DNA of 64,000 nucleotides from Microvelia longipes. Its lineage: Eukaryota > Arthropoda > Insecta > Hemiptera > Veliidae. Numbering within the stretch: the stretch's first letter is position 1; the number at the start of each line of letters is the position of its first letter. Shown in pieces: positions 23,165-35,835 of the stretch. Location: positions 36,435,214-36,499,213 of the forward strand of contig JACMZG010001911.1 in the NCBI GenBank assembly GCA_018340805.1, read 5' to 3'. The position numbers and the translations under genes are program-made. A model generated the notes under the pieces. It saw nothing but the letters and a program-made list of their open reading frames with translations. It was not told where the DNA came from and did not search any database.

Positions 23165-26100
23165 ACAAGTGACTGCTGGGAATATAAGACGAGGCGAGTT
23201 AAAAGTGACGAGGAATATAAGAAAAGAAAAGTTTTGAGGCAACCTGTTACCGATTTTGCACTATAGATGCATCTCTAAGCCTATTAAGGCCTGTTTCTAT
23301 AAGAAGTTTTGTGGTTCTATTTACCTTTATTTCATGCTCAAATAGATTAGCTGATAGGCACCAACCTTAAAATAGATACTGATTTTCAAACTCTTATTAA
23401 AAGTGTCCATTTAGATTTAGCTATTATTAGTGTTGAATTTTTGTAATTGAATTGAAAGAATGTTTGTATGGAAAACATGTGAAGCAATTTCTCGGTCTGG
23501 TGTAGTAAATTGTTGTCCCTCATGTATAACTGGTATTTGCATATGTTTTAGATCCAGGAGCCTCTGTATCTCCCATTCCACTTAGTTATGTTTGCGCATG
23601 ATCAAAAAAATGAAAATAAAATCTGCAAACATTTGAATAGCTAAGCCGTTTATCTTTATCCTCAGTGTTACTACCTGACCTATTTTTGTATATTAGTGAA
23701 TTTCCATTGGTAATATATTTATTTTGCGGCTTTACTGTTATACTCCATACATATTTTGATTTAACATTTGTTACTAATAAATAATTTATGGTGTATTTTA
23801 GATTTATCATTTTTCATCATATTCAATTATGTAAGGAATCGATTTAGTACTGGAATAATCATTACATTATTTTGAATTTAGCTAAAGAATGTTAAGATAA
23901 TAAAAGATTTAATATTAATTATTAAATTTAGGTTCTACATATGACTGTTTTGTTTGGTATTTTTATTGCCTTATTTATTTCATTTTGATTAATTAAAAGG
24001 CTCATTATTAAATCCTTAACCTATTGATCTTCTTTTTATGGCTTGTACGCTTTCTTATGGCACCAGCTTGTGCATAGAATCACCAGTCTCGTTTTTTTTA
24101 ATAGAAGTCAAACCTGATAAAACTGCCAAATTAGATAAAACGCGATATCCGTGTCTAGCCGGTGGTTAGCTCAGTCAAAGCACAGGCTGGACTTTAAGTT
24201 TCAATAATGAGTCTAATTTAGTATTTTTATATTCTTATTTTCAAGGGTTTACTTTGAAAATAAAATTATTATGTTTTTGGGACACTGTGTTGAATAAAAT
24301 AGTTTTGGAGTCGATAGTAAAGATCTCAAAGTACTCAATCCTAGAATTCTTAGTTTAAATCCTTAGTGCCGCCAAAGAAGGTGTAGAATTTCAAGTGGTA
24401 TACGAAAGAGTCAGACAGAAAGTGGGGTTAAAGTTGGAGTTGGCGTTCAGCGGCAGCTCTGAATCTATGTCTTCCCTCTTATATGTTAGTGTCATGATGA
24501 TCTATTTTTTTTACTAACGTTTTAACGGCTTGTGTGTCAACTTGAAATTAGTCATTATTATATAAAGCAAATATTTGAATTAATCGGTTTATACCAGATG
24601 TAATTTGCTGAAAAAAGACCGTGGCCAAATTACACACTAGTGCCCCTGTTAAATGGCTGCGGTACTAACCTTTTCTTGTGCTAAAAAATAGGTCCCAGGA
24701 CCATATTTCTTAATTTATATATTCTTTGATGCCGGCGATATTTTGTATTATTTTTTAATATACACTTTGTAAGTTTATGACTAAAAACAAATTCTGGCGT
24801 GAAGGTCCGCAAGCTAGTCGAATTCAATTTGAAATGCGTAATGCGTGTATTTGTGCACAACAATCAATTTCTTTTTAACCGAGCTTTCATTAGGTCCGAA
24901 TAATGATGTGGAGTTTTGAGTTTGGAATGACGACTATAGTTTTATATAATCTCTAGAATTGAATACATATACTCATTTTCTTTGATTAAATTCCAGAAAA
25001 ATTAAGTAGCAAGTATAGTAAAACTTTTTCTAAGGTTACGAAGCATACTATGAAAATGAGATACGGAGTGTTGAGCAAACTAGGACGCATTTCAAAAGAA
25101 ATTCATCTGAATGCAGACTTTTATTTAATTTATATGACTTTAATGCGAAAAAAATGTATTGTTATAATGTTTGTTGTTGTTGTTTGTTCTAATTTTATAA
25201 TGTAGACAATTATAATTTTTTATGACTAAAAAATAGAGTAACATATAAAACCCAATTTTACTGTCATGATTGAATCGTTCATATTTAAAACCGGTAGAAA
25301 TACTTAGGGATCTTTTTACCTAACTCAGTTTGATGTTTATAGCACTTAGCAGGTTAAATCTTTTTTCTATATTGGGAACAAATGATTGCTTTAGGGAGTT
25401 AGATTTTTTTTTAAAAGTTATGTTTAACTTCAATGTTTTCATATGATTCTATGCAAATTAGTAATTTCACTCTCAAAATTATTGATTTTTAAAGAAATTT
25501 TGTTTAAAACAAAATTGTCATTTCTTATTAATATGCTGCTTCAAAGAGGTGTTTGAATAGTATTTATTTCTTCATTTGCTTATTGTTAGGAATCTGATAT
25601 TAATGAAGGAAATATTTTAAGCTGTACATTTCAGCTTTTTTACAATTTTTCAGCAATTACAATTGCTTTCTTTCTTCTTTAAACAGTGATACTAAAGCAA
25701 CATTTCAGTTAGAATTTCTGTGCATAATGATTTTTGAGCATACCTCTATTTTTTATCTACATATCTCTAATAATTACATTTAACAAATTCCTTTGAGCTA
25801 TCCTGGTTTTTCTCATTTTGTAAAAATACTTTTTTTCCTAAATTTAACAAATCTATTTGAACTGAAGAGTTTCCTGGGTTTAATTAAAATTTTATTTCAG
25901 AGTATTTGTTTTTGTTGCCCTTTTTTTTAAAAAAGTAATTTATTTACGTTAAAACATAGTGTATATTTTTAGTAATACACTTGTCGATGTAAGATGTTTG
26001 AGATAAGGTTCACAATACATGACGCAAAGAAGTAATTTTATATTATAAATATTAAATATGATATTTAAGTGTTAAATATAAACCAATTGGCTATTAAATT

Positions 26101-26582
26101 AATTTTGAATTGCTCACATTTAAAGTTATTCAAATGAAAATGATGAACTTACAAAAGTTGGAAGTCATTTCTGTTACCAACGTAAGAGCGATAGCGTCTT
26201 TATGTACAGTTCAAAGTTAATTATTATTTTGCTCATATAATATTATACTAAACACGGTTGCAATATTAATTAATAATCGTATCATATCATATCACAATTT
26301 ATTGCAAATTGATTTTACTAATTAAAATTTACATATTCTTTTTTCAAAGCATCCACGAAAATCAGCATTGAGCTGTGGTTCCTCCTGAGGGGAGGTTAAA
26401 ATTAATAATCGTATAGTAATTTAAATATTTACGCGGCCATTGTTTGTACAAAATTTAAGGACAAATATTTTTTTAAACTAAAAACGGTTTTAAAGAATGA
26501 ATCAATGGTATCATGTATTCTAGTTAACGGCAACTAAATTGATTGAGGCAGGTTTCATCTAAATTAGCCATCCTGAAATGCA

Positions 26583-26585
<3 letters not shown>
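23165..26585. other. Mostly unannotated AT-rich DNA with two SINE remnants
   Basis: Two weak remnants lie here: a degenerate tRNA-like head at 24156-24208 (GGTGGTTAGCTCAGTCAAAG resembles an A box, but the B box is poor) and a family D fragment at 24775-24860. A short frame with L-D-P-G-A-S-V-S-P-I-P at 23545-23590 resembles a retropepsin motif but is too short to call. Otherwise no gene seen. Confidence 0.45.
24775..24860 (+). repeat. tRNA-like SINE fragment (family D)
   Basis: TAAGTTTATGACTA, then AATTCTGGCGTGAAGGTCCG, then GAATTC.ATTTGAAATGCG and TGTATTTGTGC follow the order of the 16.4-kb units that lack a B box. This supports a family D core that begins at the GTTTAC-like word and not at GGCGCGG. 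Confidence 0.6.

Positions 26586-26662
<77 letters not shown>
26586..26662. repeat. (TA)n microsatellite
   Basis: About 38 TA units with no interruption. A free-standing TGACGTCA lies 58 bp downstream (26720-26727) with no family A sequence around it. Confidence 0.95.
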
Positions 26663-26665
<3 letters not shown>

Positions 26666-27654
26666 ATTGTAGTTGTAGGAAATAAATGGTTAATAACTAA
26701 CAACATAATTCGCTCCATATGACGTCATATGAATTAATGAGTTGTTCTTCCTATTATGTGTTAAAATACCAGATCAGATCTATTTAAATAAGCGTGGTTC
26801 TGGAGGTTGTGGCAGCTATTAGAGCAATACTTACAAGGCTCTTTTTGCTCGAAAATGAATGCACAAATAATTCATAAAACTAATTACAACATCGAAATTT
26901 ATGCTGTAATCATACTTTTTGTCCAAGTTATAAGACCCTTTTATTAAGATTATTCTTTGTTCTTGAATTACTCTGACGTAAGCGTTCCCATTCAAGTAAA
27001 AAATCTCTCTCTTTAGATGTTTCAACAGCTCTTGAAGTAAGCTTTGAACGTTTGATCCGTCAAGTCTCGCTCTTCAGATGTTTCACCACCTCTACTGACT
27101 GACTTATGCTTATGTACCCTTGGCTTTCGCCTTAGAAACCAACTAACTGTTTAGGGAAATAATATCATTATTTACTTGGTATTCTTTACCCTTGGTGCAT
27201 GAATAACTATTCCTTAATGCATATGGGTTTCTTTTAATGTATTTTGGCTATATATTTTACTTTTTAACCACCACTTATATTAATTGGTTTGTTTTGTTCT
27301 GTTGCAGGTTGGTTTGAAACATTACTAATTTCAAATACGATAGTGGATTTTTGCGTAAGTCGTTTTTGCTAAGAGGCAATTGGTTTCAATTTACTGCCTG
27401 CTATAATAATAAGTGAAGGTTCTAAAAATGGTATCATAATTAAAAAAAAGTAGCTTGCTTATGAATAAACAGGTTTTGAGGCTGTTTTGATGTTGAGCTA
27501 TACATTACTAAAAATAAAATGAGATCATGACATGTCTAGTAGTTTTTGACGCCCGGCGCCATACTTAAGTTAAAAATGGTAGGATTGCCAACACCTTTTT
27601 AGTTCAAAAAGTTTCTTAGTTCTAAACTTGGCAACACTGCCATTCTTACGTTTA
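26663..27654. other. No gene seen
   Basis: On the minus strand a 29-bp motif encoding K-H-L-K is partly repeated (near 27010 and 27075). A hairpin joins GCCAAC (27588) with the GGCAAC-containing block near 27640. No supported gene. Confidence 0.45.
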
Positions 27655-27770
27655 AATAACAAAAAACGGTTACGGGGTATCTCGAAACTTTTCCTCACCA
27701 CATCGAATTTGCTAAGCTGATCCTCACTACTTCGGGATCGTTTGGATTTTTGAGTATTTATAAAATTTTG
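27655..27770 (-). repeat. Family A repeat, 3' tail, inverted
   Basis: The reverse complement shows GGAAAAGTTTCGAGATACCCC and the AGCGAAG-like section in worn form. The copy is short and diverged. Confidence 0.65.
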
Positions 27771-27829
27771 AGCATGTAACATGTTTTCTTTTGCTACTCT
27801 TTAAGAGCTTTAAAACGATATACAACGCC

Positions 27830-28264
27830 ATTTTTACTTTTTCTTATAAGTTATGAGGCTAGGTTTTATCTAATTATCAGCATTAGTTTAATGCTTATTG
27901 AATGATTTGTATACGTTTTTTAAAAAATTGTTAAAATGTTGTTCAAATACACACCTTGATGTAATAAATAAGTGTACAAATTTTCATTATAACACAGCAA
28001 ATCCTATCTGAGATTTTTGGTGGATCATAAAAGTTAATCAGTACCGAGCGTGTTCAGTGCCTGGATAAATGACCATTGGGAATGAAACGAATGTATTTAC
28101 CATCTTAGGACGAGCGAAGCGAGTAATAATAACGAAATATTTAGCAGTAAATATTTAACGACCTGTATATCTGAGGACGTGCAAAGCTGGAGGATGAGCG
28201 TAGCAAATCCGATGTAATGAGGAAAAGTTCCGAGGTATCCCACAACCGAATTTTTTCATATAGC
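27830..28264 (+). repeat. Family A repeat, 3' half with 5S-like module
   Basis: Begins at the AATTATCAGCATTAGTTTAA block and proceeds through GATTTGTATACGTTTTTTAA and GTAATAAATAAGTGTAC. The 5S-like block is at 28028-28085 (AAGTTAATCAG, GCGTGTTCAGTGC, GACCATTGGGAATG). It then shows the GAGGACG tail and TTCCGAGGTATCCC. With the preceding inverted tail it makes a divergent pair. Confidence 0.85.
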
Positions 28265-29734
28265 CCGTCATTTTGAGGTATTAGTTGAATATAAACAAAA
28301 ACTTTACAGCTCTGACTCATAGTAAATTTTACGCATGTATACCTAATTGTATCGAAATTTGTCAACATTTTCAGTAATTTTCGCGGCTCGTTCAAACAAA
28401 TAATTGGGTATTTGAACTTCCTATTATCAACTTAGTGGAGGTAGATACCAATTTTATCGCGATAGCTCCACACGAAGCTGAGTTAATCAGGGTGATGTAT
28501 TTGAAATGTACCATAACTGTGTATGCATTGTAAGTCAATATCGTTTGAGAAATCAAATTTATGTCCTATAGATTGATTTTATCTTTATTGTATAAGATTA
28601 AGCTTTGGAGATTTTTATGTTATACCGTAGTCGATAAACTGTGTTGAATTTTCTTGAAAATAACATCTCTCTTGAATAAAAAGGTAGTTTGGAGTATAAT
28701 ATGTTAAGGGTGTTTGATAGTGTGAAAAATAAAGCTATTGAAGAGATTGAACAGTTAACTAAGTTATAAGACTAGTAAACTCTAACTGTGTTGGAACGAT
28801 TCTTAATCAAGGGTTGTTACTAAAGGTTAGTTTGGTAGTCAAAATGTCTCGTGAGGGTTTGGTGTTCAGAAAGAATAAGACTAAAGAAGTAAAGCTGGCT
28901 GCTACTATTAATTTGATATGTTAATATTTTAATAATTATTGATAATAAAATTAAAGTTTTAATGATTATTATAAAATTTAGTTTTAATTTGCGATGAATT
29001 AATCTCAATGAAAATCTTGCACAGGCTGTGGTCGCTCAATAGTTAAAACTAATCAGAAAGTTTAATGGTTTTGTAAAGTTAGTGTTTTCTTTGTTTTTTT
29101 TTTAATTAATTATTCTATTCTTTAAAGAAGCTAATGTGGGTCAAAATGTGTTAGGGGTTAAAATATTTTAAGCTGTTCCTATACACATTACATGTTGAAA
29201 AAGAGTTAAAAAATTATTTTAATTTTTATTGAAAATCCTTTTTAACCTTTGGAATAAATTTTAATTATTATAGAGGTATTTAATTTTTTTATGATCACGA
29301 ATATTTGTCGAATCATGCATGTTTTTTGTAAGCATTTTCTTATTAAAGATTTATTCATTTATTTTAATGTGTCGTGACTTTTTTCTTAGGATGACGATGT
29401 AGCAATATTATATCTGTCAATTTACTATGATAAAATGGACATTGATACAAAAGAAATTTACTTAAATATATAATTTAAAAATAATTTATTATAAAGGGGG
29501 ATATAAAACAGTAAAAACAAGATAAATGCATCGCTGGTTTGATATCAGTTGAAAGTAGTTTTTTTAATATATTTAATTTTTGAAACTATTGTTTACTTTG
29601 TCACGTATTTTGTTTATAATTTTCTTGGTTTAAGGCATTGTCATTAGAGTCGATGAGATCATCGTTGTTAAAAGTTAGGCATCATTTGGATATAAGTTTT
29701 CAATTTATATTATTTGTTATCTATCGCTGCTGTA
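28265..29734. other. AT-rich, no gene seen
   Basis: No supported feature. Confidence 0.5.
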
Positions 29735-30325
29735 TTTTTTTCCTTATTAATACTGTAAAGTATATAGGAAAAGTATTGTGTTTGCAAAAAAATCTTAAAC
29801 CAGTGTGTGCGTGTGTCTGTTATCATCGTAGCTCCTAGTGTATTCATGCTATAGAATTGAAACTTTGTACAAAATTCAGTCTACCACTGTTTTTGATGTA
29901 CTATTCGAAAAATAATTTTAATGACTTAATTAACCCGCAATAATGACTCAGAAAAAATCGAATCATAAAAAGCGGAAAATGTGATCGGATTGAGATTTAG
30001 CTAGCAAGTGGCTATCTATAAGCCTTATATATGTGCCAAGTTTCATTTCATTATCAACATTAGTTCAATTTTTATCAAATGACTTGTGTACGTTTTATTA
30101 AAAAATCAGTAAATGATTTAATTCAATTGAAATTTGGTACAAGTGTATACCTTTACTTAATAAATAAGTAAACAAAGTTTCGTTTCAATACGACAAGTAT
30201 ACCCATGAGTTTTGTTCGATCATAAAAATAAGCTGCATTGAGCTTGGTCAGTGCTGTATTGGTGATCACTGAGAATGCATCTGATCGCAAGTTCCTAGGT
30301 ACCCTGTACCCAATTTTTTTCTTAT
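29735..30325 (+). repeat. Family A repeat, lacking tail units
   Basis: Near full length from AGGAAAAGTATTGTGTTTGC to the 5S-like block (30222-30281: AAATAAGCTGCATTGAGC, TTGGTCAGTGCTGTATTGG, TGATCACTGAGAATG). The copy jumps directly from there to GTTCCTAGGTACCCTG, so the GAGCGAAG tail units are deleted. The TGACGTCA site has decayed to TGACTTAA. Confidence 0.88.
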
Positions 30326-30734
30326 AATTTTAATTGTTTATCCTTGATCATTTCTGCTTTTTCAATACCAAATTACTATTAATTATAAATTTTACTTTGT
30401 TCCTTAATAATTTAGTTTTAGTTTGTTACTCATAGATTTCTGTTTTATTTTTGTTTTGTAGAATTTTTATATAATTCATGCAACCTAAAATTATAATAAA
30501 AATAACCATTAAATTGCCAATTTAGAGCTTTGTCGTTTATTATGGATAACCCTTGTGGAACCGCCTCAGGTTGTAGTGACGCCCTTTTTTATTCAAAGTT
30601 GGTTTTATTTAATTTGCGCAAAAATTTAATCTCAAAACGTGACCTGTGATGCTTCCTTATTGTCTATGGCCAGGTATAAATCCTGCCGCTTTAACGACCT
30701 CGACTGTGACTGTGGATCCTAAATATTTTCACTT

Positions 30735-31565
30735 TTCCTTATTTTTACGATAGGGAACGCATTTTTGTTTGAAAAAATTAATTATCTATTTTAGCTGTTT
30801 TTAAGAGCTCCTAAGTTGTCTGACTGCATGTGTTTGTGTGTCTGTTATCGTTGTAACTCCCAGCTTATTTGAGCTGGAGAGTTAAACTTGTGCCTAGTTG
30901 TGCTATCCAAAATATATTTTTTATGGCGCCATTAACCTAATTGAAGTGTGTTGTTTGTTGTTTCAAATTAATATTTCAATTAATTTGAGATTTAGCTTGC
31001 TGGTAGTTATATATATTCCCGTCTTGTGTGTTTCATCAAAAGTAGTCCAGTTTTCATCGAATGAATTAAATATGTTTTTTTTAGAAAATAAGTTAGTTTA
31101 TTCAAAAAATTAACCACTTGAGTTAAAAAAAAAAATATAATTGTGCAAGAAACACCAAGGAAATTTAAAATGCAAATGACCGTCTCTGGTAAATACTTCA
31201 CATTAAATTTTTCGGAATTGGTCAGAGTGAGTTCAAGGTCTGTCGGTGCCCTGATGAGTTAGACGTAATGTAACAGATTGAGACATGCATTACGTCGAGC
31301 CATTAATGATGACGAATGTCGAATGATGGAACAGTTCTCATATGTAACATTGCATTTTGCTTGTTACATTTCCTAGGTATCTCTCGCTCCATGTCAACTA
31401 CTCATGTTTTGCAAAATTCGGTAGTGTCAAATTATATAAATTAAGTTGAAGTTTGGTACATGTGTATCCCTTTATGCAGCAAATAATTATGCTAAGTGTC
31501 GCTTCAATACGACCAGTATATCTACGGTTTCCGTTAGATTATATAAGCATCGAGTGAGAGAACAA
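30735..31565 (+). repeat. Family A repeat interrupted by about 290 bp
   Basis: The 5' landmarks (GTGTGTCTGTTATCGTTGTA, TTGTGCTATCC, TATGGCGCCATTAACC) run to about 31115. The family resumes near 31410 with AAATTAAGTTGAAGTTTGGTAC and continues to the ACGGTTTCCGTTAGAT section. The inserted 290 bp carry a 9-bp hairpin (GACGTAATG 31262-31270 with 31288-31296) and match nothing else here. The 5S-like block is lost at the 3' end. Confidence 0.75.
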
Positions 31566-33039
31566 ACATCATACTTGAGTGTTACTTTTTTAAGTTTTAG
31601 TTAAGTGAAAAAGTTGTGTAGCTCGGTTAGTGCCCATATACGCTCAGGATGTTATCAAGAATTGGTTTCAAATAAGCAAAAGTTTAATGATAAAGCTCAG
31701 TATAGGAGCAGTGTCAGAGTAAGCTTATCATATACTCATTGATTTAAACTTACAAACAGTACAAAACCATTTACAAATAAATAAATGTTTTTGCTATTAT
31801 TAAATAAAGTATTTGATTTCATGTGATAGTCATTTCATTTGATCGCTAACTCAATTAAACCTTAGTTTACTAAGTGCTTCTTGGAAGGTGCTTACTTCTG
31901 TATTTACTTCATTAATTCTGTTATTGCCCTATTGTAAAATTTAAAGCCAAAAATAAATTTATAGTTTGTGATAATGTAACCTTTGTGACGTCACATTAGT
32001 ACAGAGGATGTTGTAGACATCGTCTTTATACATCAATGTAAGTTGATTCCCAATCACTCTTCTCCCTTCGTTTTCCTCTAACAACTTGTCCTTTTTCCTT
32101 GCCTCCGGCTTTCACGGCAATACTTCCTTTTAGAATTTTTCTTTCTAGCCCTATTAATATATATAGTAATTAATATTCAGTGACTTGTAAATTACTCTTT
32201 AACTTTATTCATTTACTGTATACAGTAATTTTTGCTTTTCTACTTAATAGAGACTAAAGCGTTTATAGGAAAGAATGAAAAAACAAGTTAAAAAATAACG
32301 GCAAGTTTATTATCATTTAAAATCATATTTTTTAGGAGATTCGGATGTCAAAAATTAGGATGGATCGATTCCTTGCCTCCTAATTCCAAAAATATATATC
32401 TTAACAAAGGTAGTCTGTGTATGTACGATGTATGTATACTTGTTTTTATACATGTATTGGCGCGTGAAAACTCTGGAAGGCATTTCCGGATTGAAAAAGA
32501 TGACGAATGGATTCGGAACTTATTATTACTGCACAATAAGGTACTTATCTCTGCGTCCAAGCTGATGTGATGGTCTGAAATAATCCTTATGCTTCTTTAT
32601 AAAATAAATAAGTAGATGATCGAATCTTTTTGAACTATCGTGGTATAGAATTAGTTCACCATTGAAGAAAATGTTTACGTCTATAATTTTGAAAAAAACA
32701 AATAAGGCGCATTTTTCAATATTCCTGGTTGTCCTGATCTTTGTTCTCCTGTTCTCAATCATTAGCTTTGAGCTAATTAAATGCTCTTTGCTCCTTTTAG
32801 TTAGTTATTTTTGTGGTCGTCCACTGAGCGTTTGACTCTATTCTTTATTATTTATTTTAGATGAAAATACAAGTTAGGTCTCAGATCCGAAAGCATTTGA
32901 CTTCTAATAGCTCTTTTTAAAGAAGCGAAGATCTATCTAAGACGGCGATCAATCAGATCCTGTCAATCTAACATAAGAAGTTTTACTAGGCAAACCGCTA
33001 TCTTTACTTCTTTTTATTTGTCTTTCAAATATAGTTGGC
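31566..33039. other. No gene seen
   Basis: Contains a stand-alone TGACGTCA (31986-31993). ORFs of 65-78 codons on both strands at 32348-32762 overlap each other and show no recognised domain. Confidence 0.45.
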
Positions 33040-33840
33040 TTTTTCAAGAACCGAGGATTTCATAAAATAAATTTATCTGACTCAGTAAATGTCATACCTC
33101 TACTTTACTGTGATGACATAATACTAATGACACGCACGGGTTAAAGCTCAGTGTTTGCTCAATACATAGATCGAGTACTGCAAAATTAATGGGTTGAAAC
33201 TTAATTCTTTAAAGACCTAAGTAATGCAATTTACCTAAAGTACTAAGTAAAAAAAAAATATTTACATTACGATACACAGTCCATAGAGTTTGTAAAGAAA
33301 TTCATCTACCTATAGAAATTCTTTTCACGACATCTTGCAAGTTCGCAAGCGCAGTATAGTTCTTTATATCGAAGTTCAAACTACCTCTACAAAAAGTATT
33401 TTTTTTCTCAAAGTTAAAATTAGATACTTTGCAATTGACTCTGTTTTAATTTATTATATTTTTAGTCTTCTTGTGTATTTTGAAGAGTTACATAAAGTAC
33501 AGTTTGGAATTTTTAAATCAATATATTCTTTAGCAAGACATACTCCCCACCACTTGCTTAAGGTTGAACTAGGGAATGGCTATTTGCTGTTTGCATTTAT
33601 TTAGAATTGATGTTTGTGTATTTAGAAGAACAAGCTCCTTATGGTTGGGATTATCTGAGATACCTTCTACGAGGATGCCCAAAGCTTGTCCCTTAAATCT
33701 ACAGAAGCTGGATAGATCCTCTTTAAATATACCTTACCTTGATGGAATTACTTAGTAAAAGTGTGTAATTAAAAAACTGGCTCAGAAAATAATCTTTGTC
33801 TTGATAGCTTGATTTTTAAAAAATAATTTAAATGTCTGAA
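33040..33840 (+). pseudogene. Non-LTR retrotransposon (LINE) reverse transcriptase fossil
   Basis: The frame at 33070-33141 reads N-L-S-D-S-V-N-V-I-P-L-L-Y-C-D-D-I-I-L-M, the catalytic Y-x-D-D box of a LINE reverse transcriptase, with both metal-binding aspartates kept. After a stop and a one-base shift, LKLNSLKT and VMQF follow at the expected distance (the usual G-L-x-L-N-x-x-K-T-x-V-M block). IEFVKKFIYL comes next. The frame at 33335-33604 contains KVQFGIFKSIYSL and the ELG block of the thumb/connector region. YGWDYLRYLL near 33645 extends it. The order matches the second half of ORF2 in Jockey/R1/RTE-like elements. There are at least four frame breaks, and the 5' half and 3' end are missing. 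It is dead, and the clade is not resolved. Confidence 0.8.
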
Positions 33841-34044
33841 GGTTTCTTTTTGTGGACAAAATTAAAAAATAAAAACAAATAAATTCGACAGATTAAAGTC
33901 TTTTATTTTTTAATATATAACAAATAACTAAGCTTTCAACTTAAAATTAGTCATCATTAGAGTTTAGCATAATATAGAAAACACAATTTACCAACTACTT
34001 CATTTACCTCCGCAATTCGCTGAGGTGAATAAAATACGTTATTA

Positions 34045-34805
34045 ATTTTCCTCATTTATACCGTAGGTATGTTAGAAAAGTATTGTGTTTGCAAAAAATC
34101 CGAAACTGGGATGGGCTGAATGGTTTTTACAAGGTTGTCTGTCTGTATATGTGAGTCAGTTATCATTGTAGCTCCTCGTGTATTTATGCTAGACAATTGA
34201 AACTTGTTACTTGAACCAGTACAAAAATCAGTCTACTGCTGTAGTTGTGCAATTTGGAAAATATATTTTTTATGACGTCATTAATCGGCAATAATGACTC
34301 GAAGAGCTATAAAATTTCGAAAAATCATTAAACGCAGAATAATTATGTCATCAGATTGAGATTCAGCACGCATGTAGCCATGTCTAAGACTGACGTACGT
34401 GCCATGTTTCATCTCATTATGAGCATTAGTTTAATTTTTATTTTAATGTTTTATGTACGTTTTTTAAAATTGTTTTAAAAAATCGGAAAACAATCCAATT
34501 GAGTTGTAATTTGGTTTCGTTTTTTAGACCGCAAGTATATCTTCGGTTATTTGTTGGATCATAAAAGTTAAGCAGCATTGACCGTGGTCAGTGCTGTATG
34601 GGCGACCGCTGAGAATGAAACGGATTCATTTAAATCTGAGGACAATCAAAGCGAGTCCGAGGACATGCTGCAGGATAGATTTGGCAAATGGTATATTCTA
34701 AGTGCGAGCGAAGTGAGTCCGAAGCAGGAAGGATGGGCGTAGCGAATCCGATGTGAAGACGAAAAGTTCCGAGGTATCCTGTATCCGATGTTTTTATTGG
34801 AATAT
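34045..34805 (+). repeat. Family A repeat, full length, best reference copy
   Basis: Starts TTATACCGTAGGTATGTTAG and carries every landmark: GTATTGTGTTTGC, ATCATTGTAGCTCCTCGTG, TGACGTCA (34273-34280), GTAGCCATGTCTAAGAC and TGCCATGTTTCATCTC. The 5S-like block is at 34565-34617 (AAGTTAAGCAGC, GTGGTCAGTGCTGTATGGG, GACCGCT). Two tail units follow (GAGGACAATCAAAGCGAGTC and GAGCGAAGTGAGTCC), then TTCCGAGGTATCCTG. Length about 760 bp. No terminal inverted or direct repeats and no clear target duplication are visible. Confidence 0.92.
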
Positions 34806-35384
34806 CATTTGTCATATAAGTTCAGTCACGTTAGAGATACTTCTTACATAATAAAAAATAAAAGTTGTACCAACTAGGACTGCATAGTCTTCATTATTTT
34901 TATTCATTAAGGTTTTTTGTTTTATTACTCATGACATTTTTATTTATCACCCATAAATGTCTAAAGAATGTGTTGTTTTATTTATAATAATTAAGTAACA
35001 AATAAATTAATGTAATAACCATTTACTTTGAATTAAAATAATTGTATAATGTTGTTTACTGTGCCTATATTTCATTTAATTTTAAATGACTCGTTAAATT
35101 AGAGGCCAAATATTTATTTTTGAAAAAAAAAATATATATTATATTTTGTTCGGATTTGATATTATTTATAGAGTTTTTAAATTTACGCTCTAATTCGAAT
35201 TTCGTAGTGGGTATTTAAATCTATCTGTTTATCTCATTTCATTTTTAAATTCAGCTTCAGTGTTGATTACATTTATTATTATCGGAATGTTGTAAAATTT
35301 ATTACTTTATAGGAATCCTTCCTCTATAAATTGTTCTCATAAAGTCGAATTTAATTAATAAGATTATTTGCTAAACATGTGCGT
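34806..35384. other. AT-rich, no gene seen
   Basis: No supported feature. Confidence 0.5.
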
Positions 35385-35395
35385 TATATATATAT

Positions 35396-35441
<46 letters not shown>

Positions 35442-35442
35442 G
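35385..35442. repeat. (TA)n microsatellite
   Basis: Short TA tract, interrupted once by TT. Confidence 0.95.
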
Positions 35443-35594
35443 ATATTTATTATCATTAAATCATAAAATTTAGCTGGTTCATGGCATAACGAAAGTGTTT
35501 TTGTTACATCAGTTAATTTTTTTTAAGACGATGTACATTACTGTAGTACATGATTTTAAGTATTTATGTAACTGAAATTAAAGTAACTTTTCAA

Positions 35595-35835
35595 AAAATT
35601 GGATACAGGGTATCAAAAAATTTTTCTTCACAAGTTCAGATTCGTTTCACTCATCTGCTATCAGCATCACTCATCACCACTACTGATTTTCTCGCTCGTG
35701 TTTGAAAGAGAAAAGTATATTAAAGCACCAACTAAATAAATAAATTAAACCGTTGGACTCGTCTTTTAGCGGTTACCCACTTATGCTTAACATTTTTTAT
35801 GCTGCTTATAACATGTGATCCAATAAAACCCAGTG
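35595..35835 (-). repeat. Family A repeat, 3' end, inverted
   Basis: GGATACAGGGTATC starts the inverted tail. A degenerate GAGCGAG section follows, then the 5S-like block at 35768-35826 (AGCGGTTACCCACTTATGC and ATGCTGCTTAT). It is the last family A copy before the unusual 36.0-43.7-kb block. Confidence 0.75.

Noticed and set aside
22068..23237. Chain of long C/Y/L-rich ORFs
   Set aside because: They are read through the 65-bp minisatellite and reflect its phase only.
23545..23600. L-D-P-G-A-S-V-S-P-I-P frame resembling a retropepsin active site
   Set aside because: Only about 18 codons are open, the usual D-T/S-G-A is D-P-G-A, and no flap, reverse transcriptase or Gag sequence is visible nearby.
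31251..31296. CTGATGAG followed by a 9-bp hairpin, resembling a hammerhead ribozyme core
   Set aside because: The required GAAA after stem II is absent (CGAGCC instead), and no pairing for the other stems is found.
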